DNA of 64,000 nt, from positions 1,690,501 to 1,754,500 of the forward strand of contig CAHIKZ030000025.1 in NCBI GenBank assembly GCA_903632075.3, read 5' to 3'. The translations under genes were made by a program, and so were the position numbers. The notes below the pieces were generated by a model. That model made no database searches and was not told the DNA's origin. It saw only the letters and a list, made by a program, of their open reading frames with translations. Of the stretch, positions 39,201 through 49,192 are shown piece after piece (the first letter of the stretch is position 1; each line of letters opens with the position of its first letter). Source of the DNA: Acanthosepion pharaonis (taxonomy: Eukaryota; Mollusca; Cephalopoda; Sepiida; Sepiidae).

Positions 39201-39845
39201 CACATGATGTTGCATCATTTTTTTTTATTAAAGTAGGGTCTTTTCTTTATATAACTGTAAAGAAGGTTTATAGATCTTCTCCAAATTGAAAAGTGCACAT
39301 GATATATTGGGGGAGAAAAAAAGGGCGATGAGATTTACCAGAAAATAAAAATATTTTTAAAAAGTTTTCTAATGAAATAACCTATTCAGTATATAATTCA
39401 TTTATTAATGAATAACTGCTGAAAGGTTTTTTAAAATCAATTAATTTTCTGATTTTTGTTTTAAAAAAAAAAAAAAATGCTACCAAATTTTTTAAAAATA
39501 GAGTAGCATTTTTTTATATATTTATTTATTTTTTTTGCTTACATTTCAGAATACATATATCCATTTGATTGGTAACTATCTAATTTTTTTTTTTTTTTCA
39601 GGATAAAAGCCAATGCCAGGTATCTGCACATGTTTTACTTCTACCAACATGTACGCATATGGGGTGCAACATTAAACTTAATCTTGTGTCATATTTTGTG
39701 CTTGTGGGAATATTTCTCAGCAAATGCATGTTTTTTTGGTCATTAAAATTAGTTTGATTTTTCTTTCTTTTTTTCATATTTCTTTTACAAAAAAGTTGCA
39801 CACAAATTGATTTTTGTGGATGTATCTTTTCGTAGTCTTCTTCAG
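36220..39845. other. Upstream/5' region of the SLC7A gene, no other gene seen
   Basis: Immediately upstream of the ATG the minus strand reads TATATACTAAACAG then GGGGACAAG (about 36250-36232), a plausible acceptor for an untranslated 5' exon. CpG is frequent up to about 37.9 kb, as expected of an unmethylated promoter zone. No TATA element can be assigned with confidence. A CT run at about 37538-37555 and further AT-rich sequence follow. The 117-codon minus frame at 36278-36631 has no recognised domain and is not called. Confidence 0.45.
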
Positions 39846-39960
39846 GATGTGGATGATTATGGCTTTCCACAACTTCCTGACCTTTTGTAGCTCTTATTTT
39901 TGTCTTTCAACTATTCTTCCCAGTCCCTGTTCTGCCATCCATTTACACAAGCTTGTTAGA
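39846..39960 (-). pseudogene. LINE ORF2 extreme C-terminus fragment
   Basis: The minus strand encodes LTSLCKWMAEQGLGRIVERQK followed by a stop and KVRKLWKAI. This matches the end of the LINE protein whose YGSECWTI region is at 43126-43335. It is the divergent first member of the adjoining tandem array, about 115 bp long, and shows what the repeat unit was made from. Confidence 0.7.
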
Positions 39961-40755
39961 GAGTTTGATCATGGCTCTCTACAACTTCCTATCCTTGTAG
40001 ATCTTAGCAATGTTTGTTTTGTTTTTTTATACTATCCTTCCCGCTCTCTATTCTTCATTTACACAAGCTTGTTAGAGAGTTTGATCATGGCTCTCTACAA
40101 CTTCCTATCCTTGTAGATCTTAGCAATGTTTGTTTTGTTTTTTTATACTATCCTTCCCGCTCTCTATTCTTCATTTACACAAGCTTGTTAGAGAGTTTGA
40201 TCATGGCTCTCTACAACTTCCTATCCTTGTAGATCTTAGCAATGTTTGTTTTGTTTTTTTATACTATCCTTCCCGCTCTCTATTCTTCATTTACACAAGC
40301 TTGTTAGAGAGTTTGATCATGGCTCTCTACAACTTCCTATCCTTGTAGATCTTAGCAATGTTTGTTTTGTTTTTTATACTATCCTTCCCGCTCTCTATTC
40401 TTCATTTACACAAGCTTGTTAGAGAGTTTGATCATGGCTCTCTACAACTTCCTATCCTTGTAGATCTTAGCAATGTTTGTTTTGTTTTTTTATACTATCC
40501 TTCCCGCTCTCTATTCTTCATTTACACAAGCTTGTTAGAAAGTTTGATCATGACTCTCTACAACTTCCTATCCTTGTATATCTTTGCAATGTTTGTTTTG
40601 TTTTTTTATACTATCCTTCCCGCTCTCTATTCTTCATTTAGAGAGTTTGATCATGACTCTCTACAACTTCCTATCCTTGTAGATCTTAGCAATGTTTGTT
40701 TTGTTTTTTTATACTATCCTTCCCGCTCTCTAATGTTCATTTACACAAGCTTGTT
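39961..40755. repeat. 116-bp tandem array, seven units
   Basis: Unit starts (GAGTTTGATC or variant) fall at 39961, 40077, 40193, 40309, 40424, 40540 and 40643. The periods are 116, 116, 116, 115, 116 and 103; the sixth unit lacks 13 bp. Units are nearly identical, the first four apparently differing by at most a base or two. Each unit carries GGCTCTCTACAACTTCCTAT and ACACAAGCTTGTTAGAGA, recognisable as the antisense of a LINE C-terminal coding segment (compare 39846-39960 and 42900-42960). The plus-strand open frames across the array are a by-product of a period that keeps lacking stops, not a protein. Confidence 0.95.
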
Positions 40756-41257
40756 GCTGCTTCAAATTAGAACCTGTCAGCTGGATGTGAACATTGCAAA
40801 AGTAAAATTAAAAATGAAAATGTTGCTCTCTAATCAGGGAGTATGAGCATCAGACCTGGATCACAAAACAAATCCCCCTCCCTAAAATACAAATGTAACT
40901 GCTAAAGCAAAAGCGTGACAAAAAAAAATAAACGTCATGCATCCAACTTGAGTGTTTAAAAGTACCTGCTTGCATTACTCAAGGCAGTTGCATACTAGTA
41001 GGCAGTCTGTCACTACCAATTGCTTCAGTGCACCAAACCAACACAAGCTTCAATGTTAATCTATATCAACTCCCTCACCTTCTAGGTTGCTTCCCTTGCC
41101 CACAAAGAAACATTCTGCTTTGGTTCTTTATATCAATAATTCAAAGAATTTTATTTTAAGATATCTTCTCTTTCTGCCTCATAACTGTACTTTGTTGCTT
41201 TCAATTGACCTTGTGGAACTATATACGTTATATAACAACATTAGGTAGGTTATTTGT
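40756..41257. other. No gene seen
   Basis: Non-coding sequence between LINE fragments; possibly further decayed LINE 3' sequence but not demonstrable. Confidence 0.4.
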
Positions 41258-41392
41258 TGCTTCCCTTTGTCCTTGACTTCAATATGTCCTGTGAGTATAA
41301 AATTCTCCAAGCCCTCTTTCCTTACTAGGTGTCCCAAATAGTTTTATTTGAAATGGATTTGTGTCTAGTATAGAAAACTTTCATACATCTAG
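41258..41392 (-). pseudogene. LINE ORF2 C-terminal fragment
   Basis: The minus strand encodes YLGHLVRKEGLENFILTGHIE, the same segment as the minus-strand 43090-43035 copy (shared plus-strand string CCAAGCCCTCTTTCCTTA). It is a short relic of the same LINE family as the array and the 43-kb fragment. Confidence 0.65.
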
Positions 41393-42194
41393 TAAATGTC
41401 ACTACTCATTCTTTACAGGAGAAAAGCTTATTAACTTAAAGAAGCTGCTATGTTCTTTCTGTGATCAGTGAGTTTGTTGGGGTTTTTTTTGGGGGGGGGT
41501 GTAATCTCTAGTCACTTCATTTACATCTTAGTATAAAGGAGTCACTTGTCATAGATTTCAGTAGACAAACATTTTCGAGTTGGAGATTACAAAATCTCAT
41601 TTGTATTTAACTGTTTTTGGGAGGTGCAAATATAAAGGTTTTCAAATTTTCTGAAACCAACAGTGATTGGCAAAAAATTTTCTTTTTATATCTCATGTTT
41701 TGTTTTCTACTACATCTGCAAATTTTGATTCTTTAATATTTTTGGCATATTTTTCCTAGAGCTTACAATTTTGATTGTGAGCATGTTGATACTGTTTTGT
41801 ATGACTTTTCTTTCTTTACATACTTTTGAAACCTTTACATATTATCTATTTTCATTATTTAATTTTGAATATTACCCCAACAGTAATATTTCTATAAGAT
41901 TACTAATAGTAAAAAAAAAATATATTTTTCCAAGTTATTCATCTTTGCAGAACTGACGTCTTGGATGATTTTAAATTACTGGAACAAGTAATAATTTTCA
42001 TCTCAGAATTGCATTGTCACCTGTTTGTCTCAAAACACTAGTATCAGTACATAAACCGTCATAGTTTTAAATAAAATCTACCAGGTATAGTATAAATATT
42101 TACCTGTTACTTAAACATAAAAATTTAGCCATTACTTAAACAAATTAAAACATCATAATCTTCTAGATATTTAATATGTAGAAATTACATAATT
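41393..42194. other. No gene seen
   Basis: AT-rich sequence with a T/G homopolymer patch at about 41482-41500. No supported feature. Confidence 0.4.
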
Positions 42195-42860
42195 GTGGCA
42201 CAAGGCCGAAAAAGGGGAGGAGTTAAGGCTGGTCCACACTAACTATCTTATACCTAGCTAATCCGATTCACAACCCATTCACTCATTACAATTTACCCAT
42301 TCACCACAAGAACTCGTCCATCACCAATCAATCCTCCATGCACCATAATACCACATTCTCTCTAGGGGGACCTACAAAATGTGTCCCATGCCATAAAAAT
42401 TTAATGATAGTAAAATATATATAAAATCTGTGATGAAAAAATGAGAGGGGAGGGAGATGACCTGTAAAAAACTGAAATATTAACACAAATCAAATTAAAC
42501 ATAACTGATGTTAGTAGAGCCTGTCCAACCCTCAAAAAGGAGAGGCCGCTGCATTCTGCCCATGGACAAAATCAAGAAGCTGTCACTACGGGTGTGGGAA
42601 AAGGATAAAAAATAATACAGGCATGGGAAAATATAAAGTTGACCCAGTCGAGATGAAAAAGGCCAAAACAAACGGGCGGGGGGAGTAATCTCGACTTTAA
42701 TCATAACCAAAGAGGCAGCCAGGAACAACACTTATTCACATTAACTAGGTACACTAAGGCTTGTCTAACCTAACCAAGGGGAGGGCTCCGCAGGAAACCA
42801 CCCCGATGTGATGTAGGTTGACCTAAAAGAGAAAATCAAGGCTAGCCCCGTTCAAAACAT
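42195..42860. repeat. GC-richer repeat-like block
   Basis: It begins GTGGCACAAGGCCGAAAAAG, similar from memory to the head of a widespread cephalopod retroposon. It contains two related pieces: GTCCAACCCTCAAAAAGGAG near 42515 and GTCTAACCTAACCAAGGGGAG near 42764. The minus-strand frame 42495-42731 has no recognised domain. Identity needs a repeat-library comparison. Confidence 0.35.
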
Positions 42861-42894
42861 CATAATCTTCTATGTGCCATGTCCCTTTTAGAAT

Positions 42895-43365
42895 ATTGGC
42901 GATCATGGCTCTCCACAACTTCCTGTCCCTTGTAGCTCTTAATAAATTTTGTCTTTTGGCCATCTCTCCCAAGCCTTACTCTGCTGTCTGTTTACTCAAT
43001 CTCACCAAGTAGGTTAAGCGCTGTTTTCCTGTCCCATTTGCCCTCAATCTGCCCTGGGGCTATCTAATTTTCCAAGCCCTCTTTCCTTATTATGCGCCCT
43101 AGAAACTTCAAATCTCTTTCTGATGTTAAGTATATGGGTCCTTTTTGTTTCCATTGTCTCTAAAACTTTGTCGTTGCTCACATATCCTCCTGTAGAACCA
43201 CATTTCTGCTGCTTCAAGTCTCTTTTTCATCTGTGAGAAGATTGTCCAGCATTCACTGCCATATAGGAAAACTGATATTACATAACAATTCAGTACTCTT
43301 TTCTTTGGTTTTAATGAAATGTTTCTGCCATACAAGTATTTTCAAATTTTGCATAAGTTTTGTAA
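42895..43365 (-). pseudogene. LINE ORF2 C-terminal fragment (post-RT region)
   Basis: The frame at 43335-43126 reads NISLKPKKRVLNCYVISVFL, then YGSECWTI, QMKKRLEAAEMWFYRRI. This is the hallmark thumb/post-RT segment of a common metazoan LINE protein. Further down, frameshifted pieces correspond to RKEGLEN, the intergenic CKWM region and KLWRAMI, ending near 42895. Catalytic RT and endonuclease parts are absent. The homologous sequence stops exactly at the solo LTR boundary (43366), so the LTR interrupts or abuts this copy. Confidence 0.8.
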
Positions 43366-43598
43366 TGTTGTCCAGAGTGGTTATTGAAATAATAACTAAA
43401 ATGGCAACTTATAAAGTATAAGAGTTTATTTTAGACAAGAATAATACAAGTAGATATTTACAAGTTCATCTGAAGCTGGAAAACAAGTCCCACTGAGACC
43501 AAAATCATAGATGCTTATATTCCTATTGGAACAGTCCATTTAATAGAGGTGTATCAGTTCTTTGTATACTGAGGGTTATCAGTTCATTCCCTACAACA
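43366..43598 (-). mobile_element. Probable solo LTR
   Basis: Ends are TGTTGT and ACAACA (inverted), 233 bp, with a polyadenylation-type AATAAA on the minus strand, so the LTR is read right to left. No gag-pol is attached. Flanking 5-bp sequences (TGTAA / ATAAA) do not match cleanly, so the target duplication is doubtful. Its TGTTG..CAACA ends resemble the gypsy LTR start at 7020. Confidence 0.55.
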
Positions 43599-43639
43599 AT
43601 AAAGCTTCCTAGCATGCTTTTGTTTTATTATTTACAGTT

Positions 43640-44600
43640 TAATTAATTATGACGGCTCAAACAAAGCATGATCAATTTGCCGCATTGAAAATGTCTGGTA
43701 TAAAGAATTGTGAGGCGATAAAACAGCTGGATCAGAAAAACTGTTTTTGATGTGTGGAAAAGGTTTCGAGAGGAGCAAAGAACTACACCAAATCCAATTC
43801 CAGGAAGAAACCATTCAGTTCATACCAGGAGAGCTATTGAAGCCATCAAGAAGAGAAATTCATGAAGAAGCATGAAGAATTTGGCAAAAGAACTGGATAT
43901 TTTGGATAGGTCACTAGATAGCATTGTGAAAAAGAATTTAGGACTAAAACTATACAAGATTCAATGACAACAAAACAAAAACAGTGCCTCCAAACAAAAA
44001 TATCTTGGCAGAGGGGAGAAAATGTAACATGCCGCAGACAGTCTTTATTTTGTCAGACACAATGTTTTTCACTGTGGAAGCTGTGATCAACTACCAAAAT
44101 AATAGGACTCATGCCACTTCACCAGGAAATACTTATGAAGGTGTCAATATATTTCAATCAATAGAAACCAACTTATGTCATGGTTTAGGATTCTGATCGT
44201 TTGAAATCACCCTTAGTATTCATTAAAGGAGGAGTGAAGTAAGAATTTAACAGCTAATGTTGGAGAGATATCTTACTCTGTTTGTCAACCACATTTGAAA
44301 ATTCCTAGGCCTTCACTCAAGATGGCACTCCTGCACATGCAACAAGTGACATTTCTGTAGATTCTTTGATAAATCAATTTAGTCTCCATCAGACCCTGAC
44401 ATTAATCGTATGGACATCGCAATGTGGCCCATATCGGAAAGTAATGCTTCATGTATCTCATACTAAAATGTATCAAACGTGAAAAACTTGAGCAAAGAGG
44501 TGATAAAAAGACTTCAGTACTTCAGTTGAGAACAGATTAATGGCTATGGTGAAAGCAAAGTGTGGCCATTTTGAATTTTCAATATATGTAACATATCAAT
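43640..44600 (+). pseudogene. Degenerate Tc1/mariner-type transposase
   Basis: Plus-strand fragments follow transposase order. The N-terminal helix-turn-helix part includes VWKRFREEQRTTPNPIPGR and NLAKELDILDRSLDSIVKK. The start of the catalytic domain near 44040-44200 gives FILSDTMFFTVEAVINYQNN (first Asp intact) and THATSPGNTYEGV. The QDGTPAHATS segment near 44320 holds the second Asp. The tail gives MVKAKCGHFE near 44540-44580. Stops interrupt every part. Terminal inverted repeats were not identified. It belongs to the mariner superfamily, a cut-and-paste DDE/D transposase, and is inactive. Confidence 0.85.
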
Positions 44601-44602
44601 AT

Positions 44603-44945
44603 ACAAGGTCTCTTTGAGAAGTAATGGGACTGGTGTTACAACTAATTTATTTCAATTCCAAACAACAAATTACATGGTTTCCCTTTCAAAGTAATTCTTC
44701 TCAAGTAATGCATTTTCCATCCTTCTCTGCCACATTTCTATGCACGTCTGGAAGGATTCTTCTTGGATGCCCGTCAGCCCCATCATCACGGCCCTCTTGA
44801 TGGCATCCACACCTCCAAAACAGGTCCCCTTGATTATCCCCTTGTGCTTGGGGAAAAGAATGTCACACAAAGCAAGATCAGGTGAATAGGGAGGTTTTTC
44901 CTGTACAGAGATTTTCTTCTCAGCCAATAGCTGCCGGATGCTTGC
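44603..44945 (-). pseudogene. Second, unrelated mariner transposase fragment (C-terminal part)
   Basis: The minus-strand frame gives SIRQLLAEKKISVQEKPPYS, then PDLALCDILFPKHKGIIKG, ESFQTCIEMWQRRM and NYFERETM. This is the C-terminal catalytic segment of a Mos1/SETMAR-like mariner; PPYSPDLAxCD carries the third catalytic Asp. It is an open 85-codon frame but lacks the N-terminal two thirds. The right end (minus strand CCCATTACTTCTCAAAGAG) resembles a mariner terminus. It is distinct in sequence from the plus-strand mariner it abuts. Confidence 0.85.
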
Positions 44946-45803
44946 ATATGAAAATAATGCAATGATTTCAGGAAGCTAAGATTACAGTTATATACTCCCA
45001 AGACATTATATTAGATGATAATGCACTCTGCTTATCCCTCTTTTACCCATAGCTCACATAGCACACCCAGGCCTGTTACTTTTCAGATAGACCTTGTTTA
45101 TAACAACCAACCTGTAAACTTTCATTAGCCAAAACCAAAACTTTTTATTTTATGATAAAATGAATAATGAAAAAATATAGATGCAGCAGCTAGTACAGGA
45201 AATTTGGCATTTTTATCATTTTTATTTATGAATATTTTGACAAAGTTTGCTCAATTAGCTTATTGACAAAATGTTTTGTTGTGTAAGGTGAGTGGCAAAA
45301 TTTAAATATAAGTAAATGGCAGAACTGCTCAATGGATTTGACAAAGTTTGCAATAACAAGAAAAAGAAAAGTGCAAAAAGTAATATAAAGCAAGCAAAGA
45401 AAATATGCAAAGGCAAATTAACAGTAATAAGACAAAGCAACAGTAATATGGCAAAAAGTTCACAAACTAAGAATTGGAGTTGACACACCAGAGCAGATTT
45501 CGATTAACAAATGCAGTGTTCTAACTTCAAGACAAAAAATGACCTGGGCTGTCAGATGATACCGAGAATTGACCTATATTATTGGCTAGGAAAAAATCCC
45601 AGCATGCATTTGTGTGCTTCTGCCTATAAATTGAGGGAGAAAGTGTTTTGCTGTCATTTCAAGTGTAGAATGCTGTAGAATTTTGTATGGGGCATTTCCA
45701 AAGATTTCCTTATATGATCCACCCAAAGCTATACTTTATCACAAGGTATGAGTTAAATTATAACATAATGTTTAAAGTATAAGAAGTTTTTTTTTTTTTT
45801 TTA
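44946..45803. other. No gene seen
   Basis: AT-rich non-coding; the minus frame at 45255-45488 is low-complexity hydrophobic and not called. Confidence 0.45.
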
Positions 45804-46065
45804 TCATTTCACTCCAAGCAAGGTGACAATGCCAGGAGTCTACAGAGAGTGAAAAAGAATGAGGAGACTTTAGTGGGGAAGGGACATTAAAGGAACAGGA
45901 TTCAGGAGGACAGAAGATGGTGATTGATGTTGTATTTAAATTTTTGAAAGCTTGTACATCGCAGGGAAGCAAGAAATCGAAAGGAGTTCCACAGGCAAGA
46001 AGTGTGAGGAAATAAAATGTTAGAATAGAAGAAACAGTTGCATCTAGCTAGTTAAACATTAAAAT
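45804..46065 (+). repeat. Dispersed repeat family R1, copy 3
   Basis: It begins TCATTTCACTCCAAGCAAGG and continues with GACAGAAGATGGTGATTGAT and AGGAGTTCCACAGGCAAGAA, collinear with copies 1 and 2. It is preceded by a T homopolymer. Confidence 0.6.
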
Positions 46066-46913
46066 TATTCATTTACAAAATTATATGCCATAAAATTTTT
46101 GCAGTCTTCATAAACTCAGTTTACTGAATCCTCTTTCATTGTATCAGATGGATTGATCAACAGTTGAGGAACTAAATATTGAAGAAGTTACAGCACAAAA
46201 AAGATAAAAAGTCAGATTCATTGTGCATACAATTGGTAATGCTGAGAGCCATGCTTCTTTATGAATTATAATTGTTTTAATTGTTCTCTCTGCACTCTCT
46301 CTTTATTAGAAATGTTATATTGTAGGTGGTAAGCAGTTGTTTTCAATCTATGAAAACCAACAATTTTTGATCATTCTAAAAACAACTCACTTTCAAATTG
46401 ATTTGCCATATTTGTCACAACATGGAGTTGTGACAGATATGGCAAATCTATTTACAAAAGTAAATTACTGATTGTGCAATAATTTCAATGGTTGAGTCTC
46501 AAGCCAATGTATCCTCTATACATTATTAAAATACTGAGTGGCTTAAATATGGGTCCGAATCATTGCAAACTAGAGGCAGTGGTCTGATATTATCTATATG
46601 GACAGTTTGACAATGTCAGATCTTTTATGTTTTTAATAATTATTTATTGTTAGCAAGATATATGCGCTATGAAAAACTTATAGATTTATCCATATTTTTC
46701 CATTAGTTTCTAAATTTAACCAAATTTATAAATGATACAATATCAGGATGAGATAATGAATGAAAGCCATTAACAATAGATTTACACAAATTTTTTCATA
46801 TTTCTCAGGATTGACTTCTTTCTCAATATTTTTTTGAAATTTGTCTTTATCCTGTGCAGAGGAAATGAGAGAGCCATTACTGCATTAGTATGTCACAAAA
46901 TACTCTTATCTAC
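46066..46913. other. No gene seen
   Basis: AT-rich. A short inverted repeat, TTGCCATATTTGTCACAAC followed by TTGTGACAGATATGGCAAAT (about 46402-46448), was noted. No coding content. Confidence 0.4.
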
Positions 46914-47170
46914 TATCCTAGTGGATTAAAGTGTTGGTTTCTAAATTTGATAACATTGTAAATATGAGTTCAATCCCTGGACCAGGTATTTCAGACTTAA
47001 ACTCAGTTTTAAACTAGGTAAGCAATAACTGAGCAGTACTAAATAGAAACAAAACAAAATATCTCTAGACATGGACAGTGGAATAAGAAAAATCTACCCC
47101 CATAGATTAAATAAAAGGTTCAGTTGAAGGCTACAAGAGTTGAAATACTGGCAATATCAACAAAGCATAA
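46914..47170 (+). mobile_element. tRNA-headed SINE (SINE-B), copy at 46.9 kb
   Basis: It starts TATCCTAGTGGATTAAAGTG (A-box like), with GAGTTCAATCCC (B-box like) about 55 nt on. The body TAGACATGGACAGTGGAATAAG and GTTGAAGGCTACAAGAGTTG, then GGCAATATCAACAAAG, is collinear with the better preserved plus-strand unit at 60105-60389. It is decayed. Confidence 0.55.
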
Positions 47171-49099
47171 ATAATTTAATTAACATGTTTAGATATTTAG
47201 GTTAATCAAAAATTTTGGAAGTAGAATAATAGTTATTTCCCTACATTTTACTTATTTAATCATTCTGTTTAACACAGATTGAGAGTGCATCGGGGAAGCA
47301 ATTTCTCTTTTATGCAGGTTTGGTTGAAAATTATTTTTTTTCTCCAATTCAGACTATTTATCTGGCTTCTAAACATAGTTTGCTAATATCTTATTAAAAA
47401 GCAAAAACATTCAGACAACATTGGGCAAGTTGTAATTAAACTTTGTCCAAAAAAAAAAAATAAATAAAGCAATCCAAAATAAACTAATTCTTTGCTTAAC
47501 ATATTTTTTATGTTGTTCTTCAACCAAATTTACAGTGTAATATACAAGAAGGAAGAGGGTTTTGTTGTTAGCTATGCACTGCCAAATCCTTTGATATGGA
47601 GCCTTCAGATTTGGCTGTCCATACTTACTAGATCCAGTAGAAGGTTTTAATATAAAAAGAAAATAAATTGTTGCATATGGGGTAAAATTAATTTTTTTTT
47701 TTTTTTTTTGTAGATAGGTAGTGTCGACATTGAGATGTTATCAATTGTGACAGTTGGCATTTTGGGCCTGGTGGTGTCAAGGCTGATTAGTCAGCCACTG
47801 TAGCAAATTGGTTTTGCTGAGATGATGGTATTGGCTACGTGGAAGGCTTGCAGCTGGGTGGTGATGACACTGAGATAATATTCTGGATTCTGTGTATGAA
47901 GAGTCAGATGTTATTCAAGCTTGGGAGTGGTAACAGTTGTTGAGTGGAGCAGTCATGTTGGCTGCAACAACAGCAGCACCCTGCATGCTGGCAGGTGGCC
48001 TGCCACCTTGCAACTGCTTATGGTCATTATGGAAGACCTGCTTTTAAGCAAAACTGGGAGTCCCCAGGGACATCTTCTTTTCAGCAGGAACATTTGTAAT
48101 TGTCTAGTGTTGCTTTCATTATGGTTGCTTAATTCATGGACTTGATGTGATGCTTGGAGCCTATGCACAAGAAACAACTTTTTTTCTTTTTGTTCTCTGC
48201 TTTCATGGCATTCACATCTAGCCAGGAAGCAGAATGAATCAGAAAAAGATCTAATTTCAACAGAGTATAACACTAGTTAAAAAGGATGGTTTGCTAGTTA
48301 ATCTGCCTTGAGAGCCATTGAAAAGAAAATTTTTATGATTAACAGAAAAATCAAGATTCTCAATTCCACAAATGACTGTGATTAAGTTGCTGTTAGGGAT
48401 GGAGGTGAAAATCCTGTCGGCCATAAAAATTGTTATTCTATTGCCCACCCCAGAAGATTAAATAAGGAAATTTTATTTCACATGAAATATCAAAGTGACA
48501 GATTTTGAGGTCCCTTTTTTCATATTGGGAATTCATTTAGTTGCTTTTTTTCCAATATGAGGAAATAGTGGCTGCAAGTTCCAATCAGATGTGTGGGAAT
48601 AGCATTTTGACAATATATAATAGGAAAGCCATCAATGCCATTCACAACTTCTTGGATGTTGAGGGTCAAAAGTTTCTGGTACTGGTCATCTTTCTATCCA
48701 CTTGCTCAGGAAAGAATGTTCCTGTTGAAAATCTAACTCTCAATCTACAGGATTCTTTGAAACCTACTTCAGCATCTGTACTAATTTGGTCACTTAGCCA
48801 AGATAGTGCTGCTGGCTTATACATCCCCCTATACACACACACACACACACACAGTTCTCTAACCTCCTCATTTGCACAAGTTGCTCTATTTCCCCTGTAG
48901 TGGGTAACCATTCTTACTAGTAGATAGGCACAATTGATTAATTTGTTTTTCACAACATCAAACCATTGTGGGTTATTTAAAGCCAAAATTTTGGGGATTG
49001 TTAAATTTTTTTTTTTTTTTTTTTGCAAGTGAATATTGCATTAACAATATTTTGAGAATAAAAATGATATTTCAAGATACAAGTTCTGTTTACAAAGGA
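47171..49099. other. No identified gene; moderately GC-richer block at 47.7-48.9 kb
   Basis: 47.2-47.7 kb is AT-rich. From about 47.72 to 48.9 kb composition is more balanced, and there are overlapping frames on both strands (for example minus 47953-48273 and 48666-49028), none with a recognised domain. It could be an old retroelement. A (CA)n run lies at about 48832-48853 and poly-T at about 49006-49024. Confidence 0.35.
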
Positions 49100-49192
49100 T
49101 ATTTGCACACAAGTGAATCTAATGAACCTGACTGAAATCCAAACTCAGCTGTCTGATTTCTCCTTCAGAGCCATTATCCATTACACCACTTG
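49100..49192 (-). mobile_element. SINE-A, copy 3 (head only)
   Basis: The minus strand reads AAGTGGTGTAATGGATAATG (A box) and GAGTTTGGATTTC (decayed B box), then GGTTCATTAGATTCAC, matching 21988-21880. It is 3'-truncated. Confidence 0.6.

Noticed and set aside
39961..40755. CRISPR-like regular repeat
   Set aside because: Units are contiguous 116-bp copies without unique spacers, in a eukaryotic genome.
40358..40846. 162-codon plus-strand open frame with repeating motifs (HLHKLVREFDHGSLQ)
   Set aside because: It is the translation of the 116-bp tandem array, which is itself the antisense of a LINE tail. The frame is open only because the unit lacks stops.
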